Program-made: the position numbers and the translations under genes
Assembly (NCBI RefSeq): GCF_017639205.1
Contig: NZ_CP071139.1
Span: forward strand, 5,765,501-5,829,500
Direction: 5' to 3'
Length of the DNA: 64,000 nt
From: Streptomyces nojiriensis
GTDB lineage: Bacteria; Actinomycetota; Actinomycetes; Streptomycetales; Streptomycetaceae
In this document: piece after piece, positions 43,601 through 51,532 of the stretch
How positions within the stretch are numbered: the first letter of the stretch is position 1
Layout of the letters: each line of letters begins with the position of its first letter
The notes under the pieces: model-generated
The model's input: the letters and a program-made list of their open reading frames with translations, nothing else
Told to the model about the DNA's origin: nothing
The model's database searches: none

Positions 43601-43645
43601 GACATTGGCCCCTAAGCGAGTCTTGGGATCCATAGGAGGCACTCC

Positions 43646-45274
43646 ATGCGCGGAGCCACCCACGCCCAGTGGGCCGCATGTGCGGTGGCCGTCGCTCTCG
43701 CGGCGACGGCCTGCGGCGGCGGTAGCGACAGCGGCGGAGGCGGCGAGGCGGGGATCGTCAGCTCCTCGTGGGGTGACCCGCAGAACCCACTGGAGCCCGC
43801 CAACACCAACGAGGTGCAGGGCGGCAAGGTGCTCGACATGCTCTTCCGGGGCCTCAAGCGCTACGACCCGAAGACGGGCGAGGCCCTCGACATGGTCGCC
43901 GAGAAGATCGAGACGACGGACAGTCAGAACTTCACCATCACGCTGAAGGACGGCTGGAAGTTCAGCAACGACGAGCCGGTCACCGCCCAGTCCTTCGTCG
44001 ACGCCTGGAACTACGGCGCGGACGTGCGCAACAAGCAGAACAACTCGCCGTTCTTCTCCGACATCGTCGGCTACGCGGACGTCCACCCCGCCTCCGGTGA
44101 GCCCAAGGCCAAGACGATGTCCGGACTGGTCGTCAAGAACGACAAGACCTTCACGGTCGCCCTGAAGAACAAGTTCTCCACCTGGCCCGAGACCCTCGGC
44201 TACCAGGCCTTCTCCCCCCTGCCCAAGGCCTTCTTCACCGACCACGCCGCCTGGCTGGACAAGCCGATCGGCAACGGCCCGTACACGGTGGACTCGTACA
44301 CCAAGGGCACCGGCATGAAGCTGCGCAAGTGGGACACCTACCCCGGTCCGGACAAGGCGCAGAACGGCGGTGTGGACCTGAAGGTCTACACCGACAACAA
44401 CACCGCCTACACCGACCTGATCTCCGGCAACCTCGACCTCGTCGACGACGTGCCCGCGCAGCAGCTGAAGAACGTCAAGAACGACCTGGGCGACCGCTAC
44501 ATCAACCAGCCGGCCCTCATCATCCAGACCCTCACCTTCCCGCTGTACGACCCGCAGTGGAGCAAGGAGGGCATGGAGAACGTCCGCCGCGGGATCTCGA
44601 TGGCCATCAACCGCGACGAGATCACCAAGCAGATCTTCCGTGAGACCCGCACCCCGGCCAAGGACTGGACCTCCCCGGCCCTCGGCGAGAAGGGCGGCTT
44701 CTCCTCCACCGTCTGCGGCGACGCCTGCGTCTACGACCCGGTCAAGGCCAAGAAGCTCATCACGGACGCCGGCGGGCTCCCCGGCGGCAAGGTCACGCTG
44801 ACCTCCAACGTGGACACCGGCTCGCACCGCGACTGGATGGACGCCGTCTGCAACAGCATCAACAACGCGCTGGGCGAGGGCCCGGTCTGCACGGTCAACC
44901 CGATCGGCACCTTCGCCGACTTCCGCAACCAGCAGAGCAGCTTCAAGCTCACCGGCCCCTTCCGCTCCGGCTGGCAGGCCGACTACCCCCTGATCCAGAA
45001 CTTCCTCCAGCCCCTCTACTACACCGGGGCCTCCTCCAACTACGGGAAGTTCAGCAACGCGGACTTCGACAAGCTCGTCGACGAGGCCAACCAGGAGAGC
45101 GACCAGGCCAAGGCCGTCGCGAAGTTCCAGGACTCCGAGAAGATCCTCGCCGCGCAGATGCCGGCCATCCCCCTCTGGTACCAGAACGGCAGCGCGGGCT
45201 ACGCCGAGCGGCTCTCGGACGTGGCGCTCAACCAGTTCAGCGTCCCCGTGTACGACCAGATCAAGGTCGGCTGA
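43646..45274 (+). CDS. oligopeptide ABC transporter binding lipoprotein, operon 2
   Basis: A 542-residue SBP_bac_5 lipoprotein with signal MRGATHAQWAACAVAVALAA and lipidation Cys23. Family features: VLDMLFRGLKRYDPKTGEALDMVAEKIE, FTITLKDGWKFSNDEPVTAQSFVDAWNYG, VRRGISMAINRDEITKQIF and the C-terminal QMPAIPLWYQNGSAGY. The first 26 residues closely match the binding protein of operon 1, but the ligand domain differs clearly, so different peptides are probably bound. AGGAGG lies seven to eight bases before the ATG. Only 31 bases separate it from its permease, and no hairpin is present there. Confidence 0.92.
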   Translation: MRGATHAQWAACAVAVALAATACGGGSDSGGGGEAGIVSSSWGDPQNPLEPANTNEVQGGKVLDMLFRGLKRYDPKTGEALDMVAEKIETTDSQNFTITLKDGWKFSNDEPVTAQSFVDAWNYGADVRNKQNNSPFFSDIVGYADVHPASGEPKAKTMSGLVVKNDKTFTVALKNKFSTWPETLGYQAFSPLPKAFFTDHAAWLDKPIGNGPYTVDSYTKGTGMKLRKWDTYPGPDKAQNGGVDLKVYTDNNTAYTDLISGNLDLVDDVPAQQLKNVKNDLGDRYINQPALIIQTLTFPLYDPQWSKEGMENVRRGISMAINRDEITKQIFRETRTPAKDWTSPALGEKGGFSSTVCGDACVYDPVKAKKLITDAGGLPGGKVTLTSNVDTGSHRDWMDAVCNSINNALGEGPVCTVNPIGTFADFRNQQSSFKLTGPFRSGWQADYPLIQNFLQPLYYTGASSNYGKFSNADFDKLVDEANQESDQAKAVAKFQDSEKILAAQMPAIPLWYQNGSAGYAERLSDVALNQFSVPVYDQIKVG

Positions 45275-45305
45275 CCCGCGTTTCGGATCGATCCTGGAGC
45301 AGTCC

Positions 45306-46229
45306 ATGGGACGTTATGTGATCCGGCGGCTGCTCCAGATGATCCCGGTGTTCATCGGCAGCACGTTCCTGATCTTCTTCATGGTGTACGCGCTCGGTGA
45401 CCCGGTCGCGGCCCTCTTCGGCGACAAGGCGCCCGACCCGGCCACCGCCGCGCGCATCCGCAAGGACCTCTACCTCGACCGCCCCCTGTGGGAGCAGTAC
45501 GTCCACTACATGGGCCAGATCTTCCAGGGCGACTTCGGCACGGCCTTCAACGGCCAGCCGGTCACCGAGCTGATGGCCTCGGCCTTCCCCGTCACCCTGC
45601 GCCTGACCCTGGTCGCGATCTTCTTCGAGATCGTCATCGGCATCACCCTGGGCGTGATCAGCGGCCTGCGCCGCGGCAAGTCCGTGGACACCTCCGTGCT
45701 GGTCCTCACCCTCGTCGTCATCTCCGTACCGACGTTCGTGACGGGCTATCTGCTCCAGTACCTCTTCGGCGTCAAATGGGGCTGGGTGCGGCCCACCGTC
45801 TCCCCGGACGCCCCCCTCAACGAGCTGATCCTGCCCGGCATCGTGCTCGCGCTGGTCTCCCTCGCCTACGTCACCCGGCTCTCGCGCACCTCCATCGCCG
45901 AGAACGTCAAGGCCGACTACGTGCGCACCGCCGTCGCCAAGGGCCTGCCGCGCCGCCGGGTCGTCACCCGCCACCTGCTGCGCAATTCGCTCATCCCCGT
46001 CGTCACCTTCATCGGCACCGACATCGGCGCCCTGATGGGCGGCGCCATCGTCACCGAGCGGATCTTCAACATCCACGGCGTCGGATACCAGCTCTACCAG
46101 GGGATCCTGCGCAACAACTCCCCGACGGTGGTCGGCTTCGTGACCATCCTCGTCATCGTCTTCCTGCTGGCGAACCTGCTCGTCGACCTGCTCTACGCGG
46201 TCCTGGACCCGAGGATCCGTTATGCCTGA
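45306..46229 (+). CDS. oligopeptide ABC transporter permease (DppB/OppB type), operon 2
   Basis: A 307-residue permease: GRYVIRRLLQMIPVFIGSTFLIFFMVYALGDP at the N-terminus, EAA loop DYVRTAVAKGLPRRRVVTRHLLRNS nearly identical with operon 1, and the ending LLYAVLDPRIRYA. Six helices. Overlaps the next permease gene by eight bases. Confidence 0.93.
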   Translation: MGRYVIRRLLQMIPVFIGSTFLIFFMVYALGDPVAALFGDKAPDPATAARIRKDLYLDRPLWEQYVHYMGQIFQGDFGTAFNGQPVTELMASAFPVTLRLTLVAIFFEIVIGITLGVISGLRRGKSVDTSVLVLTLVVISVPTFVTGYLLQYLFGVKWGWVRPTVSPDAPLNELILPGIVLALVSLAYVTRLSRTSIAENVKADYVRTAVAKGLPRRRVVTRHLLRNSLIPVVTFIGTDIGALMGGAIVTERIFNIHGVGYQLYQGILRNNSPTVVGFVTILVIVFLLANLLVDLLYAVLDPRIRYA

Positions 46230-47229
46230 GCGCAGCGAGCCCGTCTACGACCCACTGGAACCCGGAGAGGGGGAGGCCATCGCACCCACCGGCCAGGGCG
46301 GGCCCATGGATCTGGCGCTGGACGAGGCGGAGAGCCTGGAGAAGACCTTGGGCGACGCGTCCTCCGGGCCGGGCCCGCAGGACAAGCCCCGCTCACTGTG
46401 GTCCGACGCCTGGCACCAGCTGCGCCGCAACCCCGTCTTCATCATCTCCTCGCTGATGATCCTCTTCCTCGTGATCATCTCGATCTGGCCGCAGCTCATC
46501 GCGAGCGGCGACCCGCTGCAGTGCGATCTGTCCAAGTCCCAGCAGGGCTCCTCCCCGGGCCACCCCTTCGGCTACGACACCCAGGGCTGCGACGTGTACA
46601 CCCGTACCGTCTACGGGGCCCGCGCCTCCATCACCGTGGGCGTCTGCGCCACCTTCGGCGCCGCCCTGCTCGGCTCGCTGCTCGGCGGGCTCGCCGGGTT
46701 CTTCGGCGGCTGGGGCGACGCGCTGCTCTCCCGGGTCGCGGACATCTTCTTCGGCATCCCCGTCGTCCTCGGCGGCCTGGTCTTCCTGTCCGTGGTCACC
46801 AGCACCACCGTCTGGCCGGTGGTCGGCTTCATCGTGCTCCTCGGCTGGCCGCAGATCGCCCGCATCGGGCGCGGCTCCGTCATCACCGCCAAACACAACG
46901 ACTACGTCCAGGCGGCCCGTGCCCTCGGCGCCGGCAACGGCCGGATGATGCTCCGGCACGTGGCGCCCAACGCCATCGCCCCCGTCATCGTCGTCGCCAC
47001 CATCGCGCTCGGCACCTACATCGCCCTGGAGGCCACCCTGTCCTTCCTCGGCGTCGGCCTGCGCCCGCCCACCGTCTCCTGGGGCATCGACATCTCCAAC
47101 GCGGCCTCGCAGATCCGCAACGCCCCGCACATGCTGCTCTGGCCGGCCGGCGCGCTGAGCCTGACCGTGCTCGCCTTCATCATGCTCGGCGACGCGGTGC
47201 GCGACGCCCTCGACCCCAAGCTGCGCTGA
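46222..47229 (+). CDS. oligopeptide ABC transporter permease (DppC/OppC type), operon 2
   Basis: A 335-residue OppC-type permease with an unusually long acidic cytoplasmic N-terminus (~60 residues) before SDAWHQLRRNPVFIISSLMILFLV. HPFGYDTQGCDVYTRTVYGARASITVG replaces the usual LGTDxxGRD motif, and DYVQAARALGAGNGRMMLRHVAPN is the EAA loop. Heterodimer partner of the preceding permease. Cysteines in QCDLSK and QGCDVY lie in the first outer loop and might form a disulphide. Confidence 0.92.
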   Translation: MPERSEPVYDPLEPGEGEAIAPTGQGGPMDLALDEAESLEKTLGDASSGPGPQDKPRSLWSDAWHQLRRNPVFIISSLMILFLVIISIWPQLIASGDPLQCDLSKSQQGSSPGHPFGYDTQGCDVYTRTVYGARASITVGVCATFGAALLGSLLGGLAGFFGGWGDALLSRVADIFFGIPVVLGGLVFLSVVTSTTVWPVVGFIVLLGWPQIARIGRGSVITAKHNDYVQAARALGAGNGRMMLRHVAPNAIAPVIVVATIALGTYIALEATLSFLGVGLRPPTVSWGIDISNAASQIRNAPHMLLWPAGALSLTVLAFIMLGDAVRDALDPKLR

Positions 47230-47241
47230 GGAGCCCCGCAC

Positions 47242-48225
47242 ATGCTGCTCGAAGTCCGCGACCTGCACGTGGAATTCAAGACGCGCGACGGAGTCGCCAA
47301 GGCCGTCAACGGCGTCAACTACTCGGTGGCCGAGGGGGAGACGCTCGCCGTGCTCGGCGAGTCGGGCTCGGGCAAGTCGGTCACCGCCCAGGCCGTGATG
47401 GGCATCCTCGACATGCCGCCGGGCCGGATCGCGGGCGGCGAGATCCTCTTCAAGGGCAAGGACCTCCTCACGATGAAGGAGGAGGAGCGGCGCAAGATCC
47501 GCGGCGCCGAGATGGCGATGATCTTCCAGGACGCCCTCTCCTCCCTGAACCCGGTCCTGAGCGTGGGCGCGCAGCTCGGCGAGATGTACGAGGTGCACCG
47601 CGGGATGTCCCGCAAGGAGGCCAAGGGCAAGGCCGTCGAGCTGATGGACCGGGTGAAGATCCCGGCGGCGAAGGAGCGGGTGGGGGACTACCCGCACCAG
47701 TTCTCGGGAGGCATGCGCCAGCGCATCATGATCGCGATGGCGCTGGCCCTGGAGCCCTCGCTGATCATCGCGGACGAGCCGACGACGGCCCTGGACGTCA
47801 CCGTCCAGGCCCAGGTGATGGACCTGCTCGCCGAGCTCCAGCGCGAGCTGAACATGGGCCTGATCCTGATCACCCACGACCTGGGCGTGGTCGCGGACGT
47901 CGCGGACAAGATCGCGGTCATGTACGCGGGCCGGATCGTCGAGGCGGCTCCGGTCCACGAGATCTACAAGGCGCCGGCCCACCCGTACACGCGCGGCCTG
48001 CTGGACTCCATCCCGCGCCTGGACCAGAAGGGCCAGGAGCTGTACGCCATCAAGGGGCTGCCGCCGAACCTGGTGGCCATCCCGCCCGGCTGCGCCTTCA
48101 ACCCGCGCTGCCCGATGGCGCAGGCGGTGTGCCGCACGGACGTCCCGCCGCTGTACCGGGTGACCGAGTCCCCGGTGGAGCGGACCAGCGCCTGCCACTT
48201 CTGGAAGGAATGCCTCCATGGCTGA
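47242..48225 (+). CDS. oligopeptide ABC transporter ATPase (OppD type), operon 2
   Basis: A 327-residue ATPase without the N-terminal extension of its operon-1 paralogue: Walker A GESGSGKS, FSGGMRQR, LIIADEPTTALD, LITHDLGVVADVADKIAVMYAGRIVE, and Cys motif CAFNPRCPMAQAVC. Very close in sequence to the operon-1 OppD, supporting whole-operon duplication. GAGG lies ten bases upstream of the ATG. Confidence 0.93.
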   Translation: MLLEVRDLHVEFKTRDGVAKAVNGVNYSVAEGETLAVLGESGSGKSVTAQAVMGILDMPPGRIAGGEILFKGKDLLTMKEEERRKIRGAEMAMIFQDALSSLNPVLSVGAQLGEMYEVHRGMSRKEAKGKAVELMDRVKIPAAKERVGDYPHQFSGGMRQRIMIAMALALEPSLIIADEPTTALDVTVQAQVMDLLAELQRELNMGLILITHDLGVVADVADKIAVMYAGRIVEAAPVHEIYKAPAHPYTRGLLDSIPRLDQKGQELYAIKGLPPNLVAIPPGCAFNPRCPMAQAVCRTDVPPLYRVTESPVERTSACHFWKECLHG

Positions 48226-49282
48226 GTCCCTGCTGGAAGTGAAGGACCTGGTCAAGCACTACCCGCTGACCCGGGGCATCCTCTTCCGCAAGCAGATCGG
48301 CGCGGTCAAGGCGGTCGACGGGGTCTCCTTCGACCTGCGCGCCGGTGAGACGCTCGGCATCGTGGGCGAGTCCGGCTGCGGGAAGTCCACCGTGGCCAAG
48401 ATGCTGGTCAACCTGGAGCGGCCGACGGCGGGCGCGATCTCGTACAAGGGCGAGGACATCACCAAGCTGTCGGGGCGCGCCCTGAAGGCCGTGCGCCGCA
48501 ACATCCAGATGGTCTTCCAGGACCCGTACACCTCGCTGAACCCGCGCATGACGGTCGGCGACATCATCGGGGAGCCCTACGAGATCCACCCCGAGGTGGC
48601 CCCCAAGGGCTCGCGCCGGCAACGCGTCCAGGACCTCCTGGACGTGGTCGGCCTGAACCCGGAGTACATCAACCGGTACCCGCACCAGTTCTCCGGCGGC
48701 CAGCGCCAGCGCATCGGCATCGCCCGCGGCCTCGCCCTCCAGCCCGAGATCATCGTCGCCGACGAGCCCGTCTCGGCGCTGGACGTCTCCGTCCAGGCCC
48801 AGGTGATCAACCTGCTGGACCGGCTGCAGAGCGAGTTCGACCTGTCCTACGTCTTCATCGCGCACGACCTCTCGATCGTCCGGCACATCTCCGACCGGGT
48901 CGGCGTCATGTACCTGGGCCGGATCGTCGAGATCGGCACCGACAGCCAGATCTACGACCACCCGACCCACCCGTACACCCAGGCACTGCTCTCGGCCGTC
49001 CCGGTCCCGGATCCGCAGGCCCGCGCCCACCGCGAGCGGATCATCCTCACCGGCGACGTGCCCTCCCCGGCCAACCCGCCCTCGGGCTGCCCCTTCCGCA
49101 CCCGCTGCTGGAAGGCCGAGCCCCGCTGCACGGCGGAGGTCCCGCTGCTCGCGGTCCCGCAGGTCTTCCCGTCGGGCCCGGCGGCCCACCCGTCGGCCTG
49201 CCACTTCGCGGCGGAGAAGCAGGTGGTCCCGCCGTCGGACCAGCCGCCCCCGCCGCCGACGGATCCGCTGACGAAGGAGTAG
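48218..49282 (+). CDS. oligopeptide ABC transporter ATPase (OppF type), operon 2
   Basis: A 354-residue ATPase: GESGCGKS, FSGGQRQRIGIARGLALQP, IIVADEPVSALD, FIAHDLSIVRHISDRVG, C-terminal CPFRTRCWKAEPRC. ATG overlaps the OppD stop. A proline-rich last ~20 residues distinguish it from the operon-1 paralogue. End of the operon. Confidence 0.93.
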   Translation: MAESLLEVKDLVKHYPLTRGILFRKQIGAVKAVDGVSFDLRAGETLGIVGESGCGKSTVAKMLVNLERPTAGAISYKGEDITKLSGRALKAVRRNIQMVFQDPYTSLNPRMTVGDIIGEPYEIHPEVAPKGSRRQRVQDLLDVVGLNPEYINRYPHQFSGGQRQRIGIARGLALQPEIIVADEPVSALDVSVQAQVINLLDRLQSEFDLSYVFIAHDLSIVRHISDRVGVMYLGRIVEIGTDSQIYDHPTHPYTQALLSAVPVPDPQARAHRERIILTGDVPSPANPPSGCPFRTRCWKAEPRCTAEVPLLAVPQVFPSGPAAHPSACHFAAEKQVVPPSDQPPPPPTDPLTKE

Positions 49283-49442
49283 GCGTCGACCGATCATTTC
49301 CGGCCACCACTGTGCGTTGTGCGGGAAGGGGTGGACACCCTCGGCAACTCCGTTTACGTGGGGGCAACTTGACCGTTTCTGCCCCGAGATCTGGGGCATG
49401 CAACCTGGATGCCGTGCGGCCGTGCGGGTGCCGACAGCCGGC

Positions 49443-49478
49443 CGGGGAGGCGTACAGCCTCGCCGGCCGGCCTCCCCG
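49443..49478 (+). terminator. hairpin downstream of ABC operon 2
   Basis: CGGGGAGGC (49443-49451) pairs with GCCTCCCCG (49470-49478); additional GCCGGCC stretches extend folding. It is 160 bases after the OppF stop. The rest of the ~350-base gap contains only the promoter/operator of the next gene. Confidence 0.5.
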
Positions 49479-49538
49479 TGACCCCACTCATGCGCGGCAT
49501 GCGCCCCTCGTGCTGCCGGATTTCGATCGATGCGCTGG

Positions 49539-49559
49539 TACGGATAGTTATGATCCGTA
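49539..49559 (+). promoter_or_regulatory. promoter with overlapping operator-like palindrome
   Basis: TACGGAT (49539-49545) and ATCCGTA (49553-49559) form a perfect inverted repeat with a 7-nt spacer. TATGAT (49549-49554), a good -10 hexamer, lies inside it. A bound dimer would block RNA polymerase. Confidence 0.5.
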
Positions 49560-49633
49560 GCGCACGGTGGGTATGACTCCTGCCGAGCACGAATGCGCTT
49601 ACCGATGTCCGCTCGACGTGGAGGTGAAACGCC

Positions 49634-49828
49634 GTGGCACTCTCGATCTCCGCCGTGGTGCTGCTGGCGATCATCGTCTTCCTGCTGGTCCGAAGGGCGG
49701 GCCTGAAGGCGGGACATGCGGTGGTCTGCGTACTGCTCGGCTTCTACCTGGCGAGTTCCACCATCGCCCCGACCCTCAGCCAGCTCACCTCGAACGTGGC
49801 GAGCATGATCAGTGGCCTCAAGTTCTAG
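49634..49828 (+). CDS. 64-residue small membrane protein
   Basis: A two-helix miniprotein: segment 1 ISAVVLLAIIVFLLV, a short RRAGLKAGH loop, segment 2 AVVCVLLGFYLASSTIA, then a polar C-terminus (PTLSQLTSNVASMI). GGAGGTGA at ideal spacing before the GTG supports translation strongly. No known family recognised by me; small proteins of this kind occur across Streptomyces and on plasmids (Spd-like), but that link is speculative. Its TAG stop lies within a CTAG that borders the inserted fold-back element. Confidence 0.75.
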   Translation: MALSISAVVLLAIIVFLLVRRAGLKAGHAVVCVLLGFYLASSTIAPTLSQLTSNVASMISGLKF

Positions 49829-50022
49829 GTCCTGTCTTCAAAGTGGCGTCTGGCCCGCGACGCCCGGCACCGCACCTCGCCGCGTTGTCGGGGCGCCCGA
49901 GTACGTCCAGTACACGGGCGCCCCTCCGCCTTGCGATGCTTCCCCTCGGCCCTGGCGGGCCTGGGGAGGCCCCATGGCACCGGACGCCGCGGGCCTTACC
50001 GACGCCACTTTGACGACAGGAC
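49829..50022. repeat. fold-back MITE-like element, copy B (inverted relative to copy A)
   Basis: Ends GGTCCTGTC and GACAGGACC are perfect inverted repeats continuing as CTTCAAAGTGGCGTC / GACGCCACTTTGACG with few mismatches. It is flanked by CTAG on both sides (49825-49828 and 50023-50026), as in IS5-type YTAR target duplications. The core 49880-49912 is the exact complement of 24330-24362 in copy A, with further similarity on both sides; the terminal ~20 bases are different from copy A. No coding potential. Confidence 0.75.
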
Positions 50023-50037
50023 CTAGGCCCCGCCTCG

Positions 50038-50043
50038 TAGGCT
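50038..50043 (+). promoter_or_regulatory. -10 element of mshB, leaderless
   Basis: TAGGCT seven bases before the ATG; no ribosome binding site. The -35 region would fall inside the end of repeat copy B. Confidence 0.5.
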
Positions 50044-50050
50044 AGGCCCC

Positions 50051-50947
50051 ATGAACGGTCTTCCCGCCCGTCGTCTGCTCCTCGTGCACGCGCACCCGGA
50101 CGACGAGTCGATCAACAACGGCGTCACCATGGCCAAGTACGCGGCCGAGGGCGCCCACGTCGCGTTGGTGACCTGCACCCTGGGCGAGGAGGGTGAGGTC
50201 ATCCCGCCCGGGCTCGCCCACCTGGCGGCCGACCGCGACGACACCCTCGGCGCCCACCGCGTCGGCGAGCTCGCCGCGGCCATGGCGGAACTGGGCGTCC
50301 ACGACCACCGGTTCCTCGGCGGCCCCGGCCGCTTCCGGGACTCCGGGATGATGGGCGCCCCGCAGAACCACCGCCCGGAGGCCTTCTGGTCCGCCGACGT
50401 GGACGAGGCCGCCGCGTACCTCGTGGAGGTCATCCGGGAGCTGCGCCCGCAGGTGCTCGTCACCTACGACCCGGACGGCGGATACGGGCACCCCGACCAC
50501 ATCCAGGCCCACCGGGTCGCCATGCGCGCCGCCGAACTGGCCGCGGAGACCGCCTTCCGGCGCGACCTCGGCGTGCCCCACGCGGTCGGGAAGATCTACT
50601 GGAACCGCGTCCCGCATTCGGTGGTCGAGGAGGGCTTCGCCCGGCTGCGCGCCGCCGGGGCCGAGCTGCCCTTCCCCGCGGTGGGCTCGCCCGGGGACGT
50701 GCCGGGGGTCGTCGCCGACGAGCGGATCACCACGGAGATCGAGGCCAAGGACACCTTCGCGGCGGCGAAGGCGGCCGCCATGCGGGCCCACGCCACCCAG
50801 ATCGCCGTGGACGGGTCCTTCTTCGCCCTCTCCAACGACCTGGCGCAGCCGCTGTTCACCCGCGAGTACTACGAACTCGTCGAAGGCCGGCCGGGCGTCC
50901 CGGCGGGCGAGCGCGAACACGACCTCTTCGCGGGGGTGGAGGCATGA
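50051..50947 (+). CDS. mshB: N-acetyl-GlcN-inositol deacetylase (mycothiol biosynthesis)
   Basis: A 298-residue zinc LmbE-fold deacetylase. The metal motif HAHPDDE spans residues 13-19 and GHPDH 146-150. Length, and the INNGVTMAKYAAEGAHVALVTCTLGEEGEVIP segment, fit MshB, which deacetylates GlcNAc-inositol in the second step of mycothiol synthesis; Mca, the mycothiol-conjugate amidase paralogue, is a possible alternative but has a different C-terminus. The product is cytoplasmic. A leaderless promoter is predicted. The stop overlaps the DUF6113-type gene (ATGA). Confidence 0.9.
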   Translation: MNGLPARRLLLVHAHPDDESINNGVTMAKYAAEGAHVALVTCTLGEEGEVIPPGLAHLAADRDDTLGAHRVGELAAAMAELGVHDHRFLGGPGRFRDSGMMGAPQNHRPEAFWSADVDEAAAYLVEVIRELRPQVLVTYDPDGGYGHPDHIQAHRVAMRAAELAAETAFRRDLGVPHAVGKIYWNRVPHSVVEEGFARLRAAGAELPFPAVGSPGDVPGVVADERITTEIEAKDTFAAAKAAAMRAHATQIAVDGSFFALSNDLAQPLFTREYYELVEGRPGVPAGEREHDLFAGVEA

Positions 50948-51327
50948 GCGGCACGGTCACGGCCGGCCGGATCGCCGGCTGCCTGGGCATGCTGGTCGCG
51001 GGCGCGCTGACCGGCGCGGCCGGCTGGCTGGTGGTCGGCCTCTGGCCCCCCGGCGGTCTGCTGCTCGCCCTGCTGGCCGTCCTCGGGCTGTTCCTCGGGG
51101 GCCGGATCGCCCTCGGGACCGGCTTCGGGGTGGGCGGCGCCGCGGTCGGCTGGTTCCTCTCGTACGTGATGCTCGGCATTCCGCGCCCCGAGGGGGACTT
51201 CCTCCTCGGTTCGTCCGGAATCGGCGTGTACGTCTACCTTTTGGGTGGAACCGTTCTCGCTGTGATGTGTGCCACGATGCGCGGTCCGCTGGAACGGCCG
51301 GTTTCGGCCTCCCGGCCTGCCAAGTGA
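50944..51327 (+). CDS. DUF6113-type small membrane protein
   Basis: A 127-residue protein with four hydrophobic helices (RIAGCLGMLVAGALTGAAGWLVVGLW, LLLALLAVLGLFLGGRIALG, GVGGAAVGWFLSYVMLG, GVYVYLLGGTVLAVMCATM) and a short basic tail. Overlap with mshB means co-translation. Such proteins follow mshB in other Streptomyces as I recall; function unknown. Confidence 0.75.
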   Translation: MSGTVTAGRIAGCLGMLVAGALTGAAGWLVVGLWPPGGLLLALLAVLGLFLGGRIALGTGFGVGGAAVGWFLSYVMLGIPRPEGDFLLGSSGIGVYVYLLGGTVLAVMCATMRGPLERPVSASRPAK

Positions 51328-51532
51328 CGTGGTGTCGGACCTCGTAGGGAGGTTCGCCGGGGAGGGCGCGCGCGTGGTCAACGGGCACTTCAGAGGGGTT
51401 TGACGGGCGCTATCAGGAACCGCTGATTCCCGCCAGTCAGTTGCCTGCGGGCGGCGGCCAGTATGGTGGACGGGCCGCCGAGCTGCCCGCGCACGGTATG
51501 ACGGGCGGCGGAGCCAACCGGGAGAACCTGCC

